A model generated the notes under the pieces. That model was not told the origin of the DNA. It searched no databases and was given only the letters and a program-made list of their open reading frames with translations. The translations under genes and the position numbers were made by a program. From Pseudomonas cedrina subsp. cedrina (GTDB taxonomy: Bacteria > Pseudomonadota > Gammaproteobacteria > Pseudomonadales > Pseudomonadaceae), in NCBI RefSeq assembly GCF_001983175.1, contig NZ_MNPW01000002.1, forward strand, positions 62,001-126,000: a DNA stretch of 64,000 nucleotides. The letters run 5' to 3'. This document shows, piece after piece, positions 46,398 to 55,979 of the stretch. Position 1 is the stretch's first letter; each line of letters begins with the position of its first letter.

Positions 46398-46452
46398 CGT
46401 CTGCCGAAAATAATTTCGGGTTTCGCCAATTATCAGTTCACACACAACAAAT

Positions 46453-46537
46453 GTGGGAGCTGGCTTGCCTGCGATAGCATCACCTCGGTGTTACTGAAAA
46501 ATCGAGGTGCCTGTATCGCAGGCAAGCCAGCTCCCAC
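46453..46537. repeat. REPIN (paired REP palindromes)
   Basis: GTGGGAGCTGGCTTGCC and its inverse flank about 35 bases, between the braG stop codon and the buf promoter. Together with the buf promoter it accounts for the 46325-46569 interval. Confidence 0.9.
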
Positions 46538-46569
46538 ATGTTTAGGCCGGTTCCTACAGCAAATTTCTA

Positions 46570-47271
46570 TTAACCGCCCAGGTACGCCTCACGCACCTTC
46601 GGATCCGTCAGCAACTGCTCGCCAGTGCCCTGCATCACCACCCGGCCGTTTTCCAGCACATAGGCGCGGTCGGCAATCTTCAGCGCCTGGTTGGCATTCT
46701 GCTCCACCAGGAACACCGTCACACCGTCCTTGCGCAGCTGTTCGATGATGTCGAAAATCTGCTGGATGATGATCGGGGCCAGGCCCAGGGAAGGTTCGTC
46801 CAGCAGCAGCAGCTTGGGCTTGCTCATCAATGCGCGGCCGATGGCGAGCATTTGCTGTTCGCCGCCCGACATGGTGCCGCCGCGTTGGCTGAAGCGTTCC
46901 TTGAGGCGGGGGAACAGGTGCAGCACCTTGTCCATCTGTTCCTGATAGTCGCCCTTGTCGGTAAAGAACCCGCCCATGGCCAGGTTCTCTTCCACGGTCA
47001 GGCGCGAAAACACGCGACGGCCTTCCGGCACTACCGCGATGCTCTTGCGCATGATGTGCGACGACTGTTGGCCCACCAGTTCTTCACCCATGTAGCGGAT
47101 GCTGCCGCTGTGGGCCTGGGGCGAACCGCACAGGGTCATCAGCAAGGTCGACTTGCCGGCGCCGTTGGCGCCGATCAGCGTGACGATCTCACCCTGGCGA
47201 ACCTCCACGTTGACGCTGTGCAGGGCCTGGATCTTGCCGTAGAAAGTGGAAACGTTTTCGAATTGCAGCAT
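46570..47271 (-). CDS. braG: Branched-chain amino acid ABC transporter ATPase (LivF type)
   Basis: This 233-residue ATPase is the second of two in the high-affinity Leu/Ile/Val importer. It has Walker A GANGAGKST, signature TMSGGEQQML and Walker B LLLLDEPSLGLAP. It is the last gene of braCDEFG, one base after braF, and is followed downstream by a REPIN. With BraF it forms the nucleotide-binding dimer on the cytoplasmic face. Confidence 0.96.
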   Translation of the reverse strand: MLQFENVSTFYGKIQALHSVNVEVRQGEIVTLIGANGAGKSTLLMTLCGSPQAHSGSIRYMGEELVGQQSSHIMRKSIAVVPEGRRVFSRLTVEENLAMGGFFTDKGDYQEQMDKVLHLFPRLKERFSQRGGTMSGGEQQMLAIGRALMSKPKLLLLDEPSLGLAPIIIQQIFDIIEQLRKDGVTVFLVEQNANQALKIADRAYVLENGRVVMQGTGEQLLTDPKVREAYLGG

Positions 47272-47272
47272 T

Positions 47273-48040
47273 TTACGCTTCCCCCAGATAGGCTTTGATC
47301 ACTTCGGGATTGTCACGGATCTGCTCCGGGCTCCCGTTGGCCAGAGGCGTGCCCTGGTTGATCACGACGATGTGGTCGGAAATGCTCATGACCAGTTTCA
47401 TGTCGTGTTCGATCAACAGCACGGTGGCGTTGTTTTCCTCGCGCAGCACGCTGATCAGCGCCTTGAGGTCTTCGGTTTCCCTGGGGTTCAGGCCGGCGGC
47501 AGGTTCGTCGAGCATGAGGATGCGCGGGCGGGTCATCATGCAACGGGCGATTTCCAGGCGGCGTTGCTGACCATAGGCCAGGGTGCCGGCCGGGCGGTTG
47601 GCAAACTCGGTGAGGTTGACCTTGTCCAGCCAGTACTCGGCATACTCCATGGCCTCGCGCTCGCTTTTGCGAAACGCCGGGGTCTTGAACAAGCCTGCGA
47701 AGAAGTTGGTGTTCAAGTGACGGTGCTGGGCGATCAACAGGTTCTCGACCGCCGTCATGTCCTTGAACAGTCGCACGTTCTGGAAGGTGCGCACCACGCC
47801 CTTGCGGGCGATTTCGTGACCGGCCAGGCCCTGGATCGGCTGTCCGTCCAGCAGGATGCTGCCGCCGCTTGGCTTGTAGAAGCCGGTGAGGCAGTTGAAC
47901 ACCGTGGTCTTGCCGGCGCCGTTGGGGCCGATCAACGCCACAACCTGTTTTTCTTTCACGGTCAGGGCCACGCCATTGACCGCCAGCAAGCCGCCGAAGC
48001 GCATGCTCAAGTTTTCGACTTTCAGGATCTCGCGGCTCAT
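47273..48040 (-). CDS. braF: Branched-chain amino acid ABC transporter ATPase (LivG type)
   Basis: This 255-residue ATPase has Walker [10 protein letters not shown], signature [10 protein letters not shown] and Walker [14 protein letters not shown]. The LAYGQQ signature, in place of LSGGQ, is typical of LivG/BraF. Its start overlaps the braE stop codon (ATGA). Confidence 0.96.
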   Translation of the reverse strand: MSREILKVENLSMRFGGLLAVNGVALTVKEKQVVALIGPNGAGKTTVFNCLTGFYKPSGGSILLDGQPIQGLAGHEIARKGVVRTFQNVRLFKDMTAVENLLIAQHRHLNTNFFAGLFKTPAFRKSEREAMEYAEYWLDKVNLTEFANRPAGTLAYGQQRRLEIARCMMTRPRILMLDEPAAGLNPRETEDLKALISVLREENNATVLLIEHDMKLVMSISDHIVVINQGTPLANGSPEQIRDNPEVIKAYLGEA

Positions 48041-49290
48041 TTGCGCAGCTCCATGTGTGGACGTTGCATGGGCAGCAGGCCTTGAGGGCGCCAGATCATC
48101 ATCAGCACCATGAGAGCGCCGAACATCAACATGCGGTATTCACTGAACTCGCGCATCATTTCCGGCAGCAGGATCATCACGATCGCCGCCAGGATCACGC
48201 CCAGTTGCGAGCCCATGCCACCCAGTACCACGATGGCGAGGATGATCGCCGACTCGATAAAGGTGAATGACTCCGGCGTCACCAGCCCTTGGCGCGCGGC
48301 GAAGAAGCTGCCGGCGAAACCGGCGAACGCAGCACCCAGGGTAAAGGCGGAAAGCTTGATGATGGTCGGGTTCAGGCCCAGCGCGCGGCAGGCGATCTCA
48401 TCTTCGCGCAGCGCTTCCCACGCGCGGCCGATCGGCATGCGCAGCAGGCGGTTGATCACGAACAGTGCGGCCAGTGCCAGCAACAGCGCCACCAGGTACA
48501 GGAACACCACTTTGCTCACCGGGTTGTAGGCAATCCCGAAGTACTCGTGGAAGGTCTGCATGCCCTCTGCGGCGGTGCGGTCGAACGACAACCCGAAGAA
48601 CGTCGGCTTGGGGATGCTGCTGATGCCGTTGGGGCCACCGGTGATATCGGTGAGGTTACGCAGGAACAGACGGATGATTTCACCGAAGCCCAGGGTCACG
48701 ATCGCCAGGTAGTCGCCGCGCAGGCGCAGCACCGGGAAACCCAGCAGGAAGCCGAACGTGGCCGCCGCCATGCCCGCCAGTGGCAGGCAGATCCAGAAGC
48801 TCCAGCCCAGGTAATGCGAGAGCAGCGCGTAGGTGTAGGCACCCACGGCATAAAAACCCACATAACCCAGGTCGAGCAGGCCGGCCAGGCCGACCACGAT
48901 GTTCAGGCCCAGGCCCAGCAACACGTAGATCAGGATCAGGGTGGCGATATCGACTGCGCCGCGCGAGCCGAAGAACGGCCAGATCAGCGCGGCCACGATC
49001 AAGCCGATGATGATGTAGCGCTGGGTGCGCGGCAGGGTCAGGAATTGGCTGACCTTGGGTGATACCAATGGGCGACGGTTGCCCTTGAACAAGGCCCCGA
49101 CCTGCTGGGTGAACAGCACGCGCAGGAACAGCAGCACCGAACACAAGGCGATGATGGTCAGGGTCACGGGACCGGTGCCATGCACTTCCAGATTGATGCC
49201 GACAATGCTCAGCTTGAGGCCCAGTACCGGAAAGGCCACGGCCCACACCAGCAAGGCGCTGAAAAACGCCGATTTAAGATATCTGCTCAT
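48037..49290 (-). CDS. braE: Branched-chain amino acid ABC transporter permease (LivM type)
   Basis: This 417-residue permease has an N-terminal extension of three hydrophobic segments before the conserved core ([26 protein letters not shown]) and the loop [17 protein letters not shown] that contacts the ATPases. The long form is normal for Pseudomonas BraE. It is coupled by ATGA overlaps to braD and braF. Confidence 0.96.
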   Translation of the reverse strand: MSRYLKSAFFSALLVWAVAFPVLGLKLSIVGINLEVHGTGPVTLTIIALCSVLLFLRVLFTQQVGALFKGNRRPLVSPKVSQFLTLPRTQRYIIIGLIVAALIWPFFGSRGAVDIATLILIYVLLGLGLNIVVGLAGLLDLGYVGFYAVGAYTYALLSHYLGWSFWICLPLAGMAAATFGFLLGFPVLRLRGDYLAIVTLGFGEIIRLFLRNLTDITGGPNGISSIPKPTFFGLSFDRTAAEGMQTFHEYFGIAYNPVSKVVFLYLVALLLALAALFVINRLLRMPIGRAWEALREDEIACRALGLNPTIIKLSAFTLGAAFAGFAGSFFAARQGLVTPESFTFIESAIILAIVVLGGMGSQLGVILAAIVMILLPEMMREFSEYRMLMFGALMVLMMIWRPQGLLPMQRPHMELRK

Positions 49291-50210
49291 ACTTTCTCAA
49301 CCTCCGGACGGCCCAGGATGCCGGTCGGACGGAACAACAACACCAGAACCAACAGGCCGAACGCCACGACGTCCTTGTACTGGTCGCCGAAGATATCGGC
49401 GCCAAAGGCCTCGGCCACACCCAGCACCAGGCCGCCGAGCATCGCGCCCGGAATGCTGCCGATGCCGCCCAATACCGCCGCGGTAAAGGCTTTGAGGCCC
49501 ACCAGGAAACCGGCGTTGGGGTTGATCACGCCGTACTGCATGCTCAGCAGTACCGCCGCGACGGCCGCCAGAGCGGCACCGATCACGAAGGTCAGGGCAA
49601 TGATGTTGTTGGTGTTGATGCCCAGCAGGTTGGCCATCTTGATGTCTTCGGCGCAAGCCCGGCAGGCGCGCCCCAGACGGGAGCGGGAGATGAACAGGGT
49701 CAGGCCCAGCATGGCCACCAGGGTGACGACGAAGACCAGGATCTGCATATAGGAAACCAGCACTTCCTGCGCGCCACCCGGGCCGAAGGAGAAACTCCCC
49801 GGGATCAGGTTGGGGATGGATTTATCCTTGGAGTCCTGGGACAGCAATACGGTGTTCTGCAGGAAAATCGACATGCCAATGGCGGAAATCAGCGGGATCA
49901 GGCGGTTGCTGCCACGCAAGGGACGGTAGGCAACGCGCTCGATACTGTAACCATAGGCACTGGTCACGATGATTGACGCAAGGAACGCGGCGGTCATCAA
50001 CAGCGGCAGGGAGTGGATCCCCATCATGGCCAACCCGGCAAGGGCGATAAAGGCCACGTAGGAACCAATCATGTACACCTCGCCATGGGCGAAGTTGATC
50101 ATTCCAATGATGCCGTAAACCATTGTGTAGCCAATGGCTATCAAGGCATAGGTGCTGCCAATGGTCAGGCCATTAACCAGCTGTTGGAAAAAATGATAGA
50201 GCTCAGGCAT
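49287..50210 (-). CDS. braD: Branched-chain amino acid ABC transporter permease (LivH type)
   Basis: This 307-residue permease has the conserved start [20 protein letters not shown], then [18 protein letters not shown] and the ATPase-contact loop [18 protein letters not shown]. It begins about 225 bases after braC, and a terminator-like hairpin lies in that gap. Confidence 0.96.
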   Translation of the reverse strand: MPELYHFFQQLVNGLTIGSTYALIAIGYTMVYGIIGMINFAHGEVYMIGSYVAFIALAGLAMMGIHSLPLLMTAAFLASIIVTSAYGYSIERVAYRPLRGSNRLIPLISAIGMSIFLQNTVLLSQDSKDKSIPNLIPGSFSFGPGGAQEVLVSYMQILVFVVTLVAMLGLTLFISRSRLGRACRACAEDIKMANLLGINTNNIIALTFVIGAALAAVAAVLLSMQYGVINPNAGFLVGLKAFTAAVLGGIGSIPGAMLGGLVLGVAEAFGADIFGDQYKDVVAFGLLVLVLLFRPTGILGRPEVEKV

Positions 50211-50385
50211 TACAGCGCTCCTAAAAACCCGATACGCATTTCACTGGTGGAGTCATTTCCGGCCTGTGCCCTGTTCTATGACCAGGTTGCACAAAGCGTT
50301 TGCCAGCGAACCGCTGGTGACGGTTTTAAGATTTTCAGGTGAGCCAGCGCCCGGATCGCGGGTGACAGGCCCATAAACCTCGTAA

Positions 50386-50414
50386 AACAAAGCCCACTGC
50401 TCTCACAGTGGGCT
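50386..50414 (-). terminator. Internal terminator/attenuator between braC and braD
   Basis: On the minus strand AGCCCACTG, a 6-base loop, CAGTGGGCT and TTGTTTT follow the braC stop codon by about 20 bases. Partial termination would raise binding protein above permease, as in the other ABC operon of this window. Confidence 0.85.
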
Positions 50415-50436
50415 TGCAGGACCAGTAACGCCTGGC

Positions 50437-51564
50437 TTACTGAGGGGATACTTCGGTTTTCGGTTTGCCGAAGTGCCATTCGTAGACCACGAATTTGAAG
50501 TCCTTCAGGTCGCCCTTGGCGTCGAAGCTCAGGTCGCCGGTCGGGGTCTTGAAGGTACCCGCGTGGATGGCTTCGGCCACTTTGGCGGTGTCTTCGCTCT
50601 TCGCGGCTTTGATACCGCCAGCGATCACTTCGATAGCCGAATAGGCCGGGAACACGAATGGACCGGTCGGGTCCTGCTTGTTCTTGGCGAACTCGTCAAC
50701 GATGGCTTTGTTGGCAGGCTCCGTGTCGAAGGATTTAGGCAGGGTCACCAGCAGGCCTTCGGAAGCGCCTTGGGCGATTTGCGAGATGGAGTCGTTGCCG
50801 ACGCCTTCAGGGCCCATGAACTTGGCGTTCAGGCCTTTTTCCTTGGCTTGGCGCAGGATCAGGCCCAGCTCAGGGTGGTAGCCGCCGTAGTAGACGAAAT
50901 CGACATTGGCTTGCTTGAGTTTCTGGATGATCGAGGAGAAGTCCTTGTCACCGGCGTTCAGGCCTTCGAAGACCGCGACCTTGGTGCCTTTTTCTTCCAG
51001 GGTTTTCTTCACGGCGCTGGCGATGCCTTCACCGTATTGCTGCTTGTCGTGCAGGACGGCGACGATTTTCGGCTTCACGTGGTCGGCGATGTAGTTGCCG
51101 GCCGCTGGGCCCTGGGCGCTGTCCAGGCCGATGGTGCGGAAGATCAGCTTGTAGCCACGGGCGGTGATTTCCGGGCTGGTGGCGGCCGGGGTAATCATGA
51201 TCACGCCTTCGTCTTCGTAGATATCGGACGCAGGCTGAGTGGAGCTGGAGCAGAGGTGGCCAACCACGAACTTGACGCCGTCGTTGACCACTTTGTTGGC
51301 GACGGCAACGGCTTGTTTAGGATCGCAGGCGTCGTCGTATTCCTTGGCCTCAAGCATCTTGCCATCAACGCCGCCCTTGGCGTTGATGTCGGCGATGGCC
51401 TGCTTGGCACCCATGAATTGCATGTCGCCGTATTGCGTCACCGGGCCGGTTTTAGGGCCGGCGATACCGATCTTGATGGTGTCGGCGGCGAACGAATGGC
51501 CGGCAACCCCAGCCAGGACCATAGCGGCAAACAGTTTGGAAATCTGCTTAGTAGCCTTGTTCAT
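50437..51564 (-). CDS. braC: Branched-chain amino acid-binding protein
   Basis: This 375-residue periplasmic type I binding protein has a signal peptide ending HSFAAD and the LivJ/BraC pattern IKIGIAGPKTGPVTQYGDMQ, with DACDPKQAVAVANKVVNDGV and HLCSSSTQPASDIYEDEGV. It delivers Leu, Ile, Val (and Ala in Pseudomonas) to BraDE. The 343-base interval upstream (51565-51906) contains short palindromes that may be operators. Confidence 0.96.
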   Translation of the reverse strand: MNKATKQISKLFAAMVLAGVAGHSFAADTIKIGIAGPKTGPVTQYGDMQFMGAKQAIADINAKGGVDGKMLEAKEYDDACDPKQAVAVANKVVNDGVKFVVGHLCSSSTQPASDIYEDEGVIMITPAATSPEITARGYKLIFRTIGLDSAQGPAAGNYIADHVKPKIVAVLHDKQQYGEGIASAVKKTLEEKGTKVAVFEGLNAGDKDFSSIIQKLKQANVDFVYYGGYHPELGLILRQAKEKGLNAKFMGPEGVGNDSISQIAQGASEGLLVTLPKSFDTEPANKAIVDEFAKNKQDPTGPFVFPAYSAIEVIAGGIKAAKSEDTAKVAEAIHAGTFKTPTGDLSFDAKGDLKDFKFVVYEWHFGKPKTEVSPQ

Positions 51565-51629
51565 AGTGCTCCACTCTTACTGTTGTATTTTTTATAGTTC
51601 TAGCGGCCTTGTGAGCTGCAGAACCGGAT

Positions 51630-51681
51630 CGGATATCCCGGATATCCCCCCGGCAGTGCCCTGGCAACTGTACCGGTACAG
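51630..51681. promoter_or_regulatory. Tandem repeat and palindrome upstream of braC
   Basis: Two back-to-back copies of CGGATATCC (51630-51638, 51639-51647), each containing the palindrome GGATATCC, are followed 20 bases later by a perfect 14-bp palindrome CTGTACCGGTACAG (51668-51681). They lie 66-117 bases upstream of the braC start codon, where an operator would be expected. No regulator can be named. They could also belong to the divergent DUF2288 gene. Confidence 0.5.
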
Positions 51682-51906
51682 TGTAGAGCGCCGGTTGATC
51701 GCTTGAAAAGCTGGCTGCTGGGGGCAAAACCCGAGTGTGTCGCTTAAATGAAAGAAAAAGACAGAATTGCGGCGGGGTGATGCCAGAGTTCCAGGCAATC
51801 CTTGGCTTTGCTGACACTTTCTCTCGATGACTCAATTGCAACTGGGTTTTTCTACCTCGGCCGCGACGTTATGATTGCGCCGATTTTTTCCCAAGGTGAA
51901 CTCCCC

Positions 51907-52218
51907 ATGACGCAAGAACCTAGCACCCTCTATGCCAAGCTGCTCGGTGAAACCGCCGAAATATCCTGGAAGGAGCTTGAGCCGTTCTTTGCCAAGGGTG
52001 CCCTATTGTGGGTCGACGCCAGCCTGGATTTGATCGAGGCTGCCGAAGGAATGGCCGAAGACAACCGTGACAAAGTCGCTGCCTGGCTGGCCTCGGGCAA
52101 CTTGGCTGAAGTGTCTGCCACGCGGGCGCTGGACCTGGTGGAGCGCGATCCGAGCTTATGGGCGGTGGTGGTTTCCCCGTGGATCCTGATCCAGGAAAGG
52201 GCAGTGCTCGCGCCATAA
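51907..52218 (+). CDS. DUF2288 family protein
   Basis: This 103-residue acidic cytoplasmic protein starts at ATG 51907, with AAGGTGAA upstream. The pattern TLYAKLLGETAEISWKELEPFFAKGALLWVD and the ending WAVVVSPWILIQERA fit DUF2288. The function is unknown. It is monocistronic and divergent from braC. No signal or membrane segment is present. Confidence 0.83.
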   Translation: MTQEPSTLYAKLLGETAEISWKELEPFFAKGALLWVDASLDLIEAAEGMAEDNRDKVAAWLASGNLAEVSATRALDLVERDPSLWAVVVSPWILIQERAVLAP

Positions 52219-52468
52219 GCACTGAAATGGTGCGTGATGCTGCGCTTAAAAAGTGTGTAGCGGAGTAACCGCTGCAGCGGTGATGGCATCTTGCCGTGAA
52301 GAAAGGTCACAGCGGGGGGTGACGCGCACGTCATGGGAACAGTTTTCTCGTCGCCGAAAGCGCGGAAGAATTGTTTCGCGGTGTGAATATAAGCCGGCAA
52401 TTGTCAGATCGCAGCGTAGGAAGGGCTGGAATCCGGTAGAGTTCGCCGCCTGTCATCCGGAGCTCGTC

Positions 52469-53560
52469 ATGCCGTCAACGCTGCCCCTCTCAGCGAAACC
52501 CTCGCACCAGTTGCTTTACCTTATCTACGGTAAACAGGAAGTTTACCGGCGCGAAGCCAAGTTCAGCATTCTCACCGCCCTGGCGCAGCTCAAACGGGGC
52601 GAGTCGCTGTGCATCCGGGTCATGACTGACCGGCCCCAGGACTTCACCGGCTGGCCGGTGGAAACCCTGGCGTTGGACGAGCAGACCCTGGCCCGATGGC
52701 AGGGTGACAACGGTTATACCCACCGGCGCAAGGCCTGTGCGATCGCCGAAGGGTTGAAGCTTGCGGACAAGACGCTGTTTGTCGATACCGACACGCTGTT
52801 CCTCAAGTCCCCGCATCGTGTGTTCGAACTTATCGCGCCTGGCCAGTATGTGATGGACGAATTCGAGTACGACTGGAGCTATGTCTGCAAACGTCCGGAT
52901 TACCTCAAGCTGGGCACGCACCTGCATGCCCATGGCGTGTCTGCGAGTAACGGCTTCAAGCTCTACAACAGTGGCTTGTGCGGCGTGTGTGACACGGATA
53001 CGGCGCTGCTCGACACCGCGATCAGCCTGATCGACGCGTGGACCGAGGGCTCGTTCGATATCCACACCATCGAGCAAGTCGCGATTTCCTTTGCGATGCG
53101 TGGCAAGACGGTGCGCGAGTCCAGCAAGTGGGTTCATCACTATTATGCCGAGAAGCGCTTTTTCCACGCCATGCAGGCGCATTTTTTCGGTCTTCACGGC
53201 GAGACCTTCGGGCCTGAACTGGTTGCGCGTTGCCTCGACGTGCCCCAGGTCAAGCCTATGCCCAGCGCCTGGCAGCGGCTGCTGATCAAATGGAAGCTGC
53301 GTAATCAGCGCAAACATCTGAAAAGGGTTGGCCGCGACTTGCTCTACGGCAGCGCGGCGCCTGAGAACCCTTATTACGACGTGTGTCGACAGGGCTGGTG
53401 GGAATCGGCCTCGCGTGAAATCCGCGGCTGGGATGAGGCTGAGCAGAAAAAGTTCTTCGGTACCCACGAGGCTGCGTGGCCCAAGCAACTGCCCCGGCCG
53501 GCAAAGTCCGCAGATGAGCAGGCCATCGTCGCCTACCTGCACCAACGACGAGCCCAATAA
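52469..53560 (+). CDS. GT8-like putative glycosyltransferase
   Basis: The 363-residue protein starts at ATG 52469. The N-terminal half looks like a GT-A nucleotide-sugar transferase: YTHRRKACAIAEGL, the DxD metal motif in TLFVDTDTLFL and YNSGLCGV, like the NSG motif of family GT8. The C-terminal part is helical and basic. The acceptor is unknown. The 52219-52468 interval upstream showed no other feature. It converges with the tubulin-like gene, separated by a strong hairpin. Confidence 0.68.
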   Translation: MPSTLPLSAKPSHQLLYLIYGKQEVYRREAKFSILTALAQLKRGESLCIRVMTDRPQDFTGWPVETLALDEQTLARWQGDNGYTHRRKACAIAEGLKLADKTLFVDTDTLFLKSPHRVFELIAPGQYVMDEFEYDWSYVCKRPDYLKLGTHLHAHGVSASNGFKLYNSGLCGVCDTDTALLDTAISLIDAWTEGSFDIHTIEQVAISFAMRGKTVRESSKWVHHYYAEKRFFHAMQAHFFGLHGETFGPELVARCLDVPQVKPMPSAWQRLLIKWKLRNQRKHLKRVGRDLLYGSAAPENPYYDVCRQGWWESASREIRGWDEAEQKKFFGTHEAAWPKQLPRPAKSADEQAIVAYLHQRRAQ

Positions 53561-53562
53561 GG

Positions 53563-53592
53563 CTGCGACGGCGCCGAAGGGCGCCGCCGCAG
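53563..53592. terminator. Bidirectional hairpin between convergent genes
   Basis: CTGCGACGGCGCC and GGCGCCGCCGCAG pair with one mismatch around a 4-base loop in the 36-base gap between the convergent stop codons. There is no T-run, so termination would rely on the very stable stem. Confidence 0.65.
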
Positions 53593-53596
53593 GGCT

Positions 53597-55774
53597 TCAG
53601 CCGGTCTTGCCGGTGTGGTTATTCAACGAAATAACCTTGGTCTTGCCGATGCGGTGACGGTAAATCTCCCGCAGGTACTTGATCGCCTTCTTCACGCAGT
53701 CCCGTGACAGGCGAATGTCATTGATCGACACAAACTTGTCTTTGTCGTTGATCAGCTCGCGGTACTTCTTCTCATACATCGGCTTGATCGCATACCAGTT
53801 GGTATCGAGGATCTTCGCCGGGTTCTCGAACTCGTTGAGCAATTCGTCGATGCGGTCTTCGTCGAAGTCCTCGTGGATGATGAAGTCCAGGATCGAGTTG
53901 TCCAGTGTGTCGTCGAAGCGGTACGGGTTGCGCGCAAAGCAGCGTTTGATAAACGCCACGATCAAGGTAAGGAAGTCATCCGACAGGCACGGGCTTTTCG
54001 CGATCAGGGTGGTCAGCGACAGGTTGGCCGAGGCGCCGATCACCAGGGCGTAGCGCTTGAGGGTGGTGTTGGGGAACAGGCTGTTGAGGTGAGTCTTGAG
54101 CCGGTTCAGGTCCATATAGGACAGCTTGTAGTCCTTGGGCAAGGACACGATGGACACCACCGACGAGCAGTTCTTGAAAAAGTGCAGGTCATGCAGCGCC
54201 GCTGCGTCGTAGCCGGAGTTCTTGTACTGCTCCAGGGACGCCTTGTAGCGCTTGGACTCGATCGGCAGCAGGCTGATGCCTTCGATGGCCTGGGTGACCT
54301 TGTTGAAGTGCGGCAGGTCGATGGAACGGAAGAACAGGTCATCGATATTCAGGCGCTGTGGCTCTTTTTCGAACACCTTGAATTTGTCGCTCGACGGTGT
54401 CGGCGTTTCGGGAACCACGGATTCGGCGTAGGCAATCGCCACTGGGCCGGCAAGGCTCATGAACAGGTCGTTGGCATCCAGGCGGATGGTTTCGCCGATG
54501 TCGATACCGGCGCGCCGGAAGTAGTTCTGGTCGTAGTCGGTGGTCACTGCCTGGGCGGTGAGGATGTTGAAGATCTGTTGGGAGATGTATTGGTTGGCGT
54601 GTTTTTCCATGGCATTGACATCAATGTTCTGGATGTTGCCGTCGTCGCTTTCTTCTGCATAACGCATGATGTCGTTGGAGATCAGCATCATCGCGTTCCA
54701 CGGCCGGATACGCCCCTTCACACTGGCTTCACTGCTGTCTTCATTGTCGAAGTTGTATGAGAAATCCCATTCTTCCGAGAGGTATTTGCACAGCAGCCGC
54801 CCGGCGTTGATGTGCAGCGCTTCGGACATTTCGCTGCGATGGTCGGAAATATTCGGCAGCACGCAGATGCCGCTGGTGAAAATCGGCTCGAACACAAAGG
54901 CGTGGCCGCTCTTGCTGTCGTGCTCGTCGGCGGGCTTGGTGTCGAACGTCTTGTTCATGTACGAATGTTGCTGCGCCAGGCCGAATTCGGAGGCCATGCC
55001 CGAGCCGGTACCGCCGCCGGCGCTGAAGATCGAGAAGTACAGGCGCGACTGGTTGGCCTTGATGCCGCAGGAGTCGATCAGGTACGAGTGGATCATCTTC
55101 CAGTCGGGGCTGGAAAAACGCTGGGTATCTTTATTGAGGATAATCTTGGCCAGGTACTGGCCCAGGATCGGCGCGTTACCGGCGCCGCCGGCATGGACTT
55201 CCGACAGGTCCATGATTTTCATCTTGCTGTAGTCGCGCAGGAAACCGCTTTTTTCGCCCTTGCGCGAGAAGCGAATGCGCCCGGCGATGTCTTTGTCCAG
55301 GTCGCCCAGCATCACCAGCGGTTCCACCAGGAACACCGGTTTGCTCGCCTTGCCGCTGCCCAGCCGCAGGTTGTTGCGCAGCCACTGGGCCGGGCTGTAG
55401 CCCTTGTCCTGCGACTTGTCTTCGTTGCTGAATTCGTTCAAGTAGAACTTGCGCGCGTTGTACACCAGTTCCGCCACGTCCAGTGCGATGTTCGAGCCGC
55501 AACGGCCCAGGCCGATCAGGCATACCGAAGGGAATTCCTGCTCGCTGCGCGGATCGCTGTCGCCTTCCAGATGGGGTGGGCGCGGGAACACCATGTCGCG
55601 CAGGCCGTCGAGGTTGTCGAGGATGCGGTCGGTATTGGTTTCGGTGAAGTACAGGTATTGCTGGGTGGCCAGCGGGCGGGCGGTGCTCAATGACTTTGAA
55701 CCTGAGGGTTTGTCCGCAGGAGCTTTGAGCAACACGTCGGATACCACGGTGGCAGAGTTATTTTTAGAAGTCAT
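53597..55774 (-). CDS. Tubulin/FtsZ-like putative GTPase, large orphan form
   Basis: The 725-residue protein starts at ATG 55774. After an 80-residue disordered N-terminus comes a Rossmann-like LIGLGRCGSNIALD (residues 86-99), and then the tubulin/FtsZ nucleotide signature GGGTGSG in FSAGGGTGSGMAS (residues 249-261). The spacing between these two elements (about 165 residues) is longer than in FtsZ, where it is about 90. The rest (residues 300-725) is unlike FtsZ, with no clear C-terminal FtsZ domain. It fits the PF13809-type tubulin-like proteins, whose role is unknown. No partner gene is adjacent on the same strand. Polymerisation and GTPase activity are inference. Confidence 0.78.
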   Translation of the reverse strand: MTSKNNSATVVSDVLLKAPADKPSGSKSLSTARPLATQQYLYFTETNTDRILDNLDGLRDMVFPRPPHLEGDSDPRSEQEFPSVCLIGLGRCGSNIALDVAELVYNARKFYLNEFSNEDKSQDKGYSPAQWLRNNLRLGSGKASKPVFLVEPLVMLGDLDKDIAGRIRFSRKGEKSGFLRDYSKMKIMDLSEVHAGGAGNAPILGQYLAKIILNKDTQRFSSPDWKMIHSYLIDSCGIKANQSRLYFSIFSAGGGTGSGMASEFGLAQQHSYMNKTFDTKPADEHDSKSGHAFVFEPIFTSGICVLPNISDHRSEMSEALHINAGRLLCKYLSEEWDFSYNFDNEDSSEASVKGRIRPWNAMMLISNDIMRYAEESDDGNIQNIDVNAMEKHANQYISQQIFNILTAQAVTTDYDQNYFRRAGIDIGETIRLDANDLFMSLAGPVAIAYAESVVPETPTPSSDKFKVFEKEPQRLNIDDLFFRSIDLPHFNKVTQAIEGISLLPIESKRYKASLEQYKNSGYDAAALHDLHFFKNCSSVVSIVSLPKDYKLSYMDLNRLKTHLNSLFPNTTLKRYALVIGASANLSLTTLIAKSPCLSDDFLTLIVAFIKRCFARNPYRFDDTLDNSILDFIIHEDFDEDRIDELLNEFENPAKILDTNWYAIKPMYEKKYRELINDKDKFVSINDIRLSRDCVKKAIKYLREIYRHRIGKTKVISLNNHTGKTG

Positions 55775-55979
55775 TGTGCGCCATGTGCCTGGGCGGATGG
55801 CTGAGGAAATCAAGGGGCCATCACGGAATGGGTGTTCGCGACTTTGCAGTGCGTCCTTGTCCTGGACGAGCGGCTTCACCCCTTGAAGTGTTCAGGGAAA
55901 AACCTGGCCGGACTCTGATGGATCGGCCGTTCGTCGGCGTTCTTTAGGCAAATGATGGCGAAATGCCAAAGTTTAGGCG

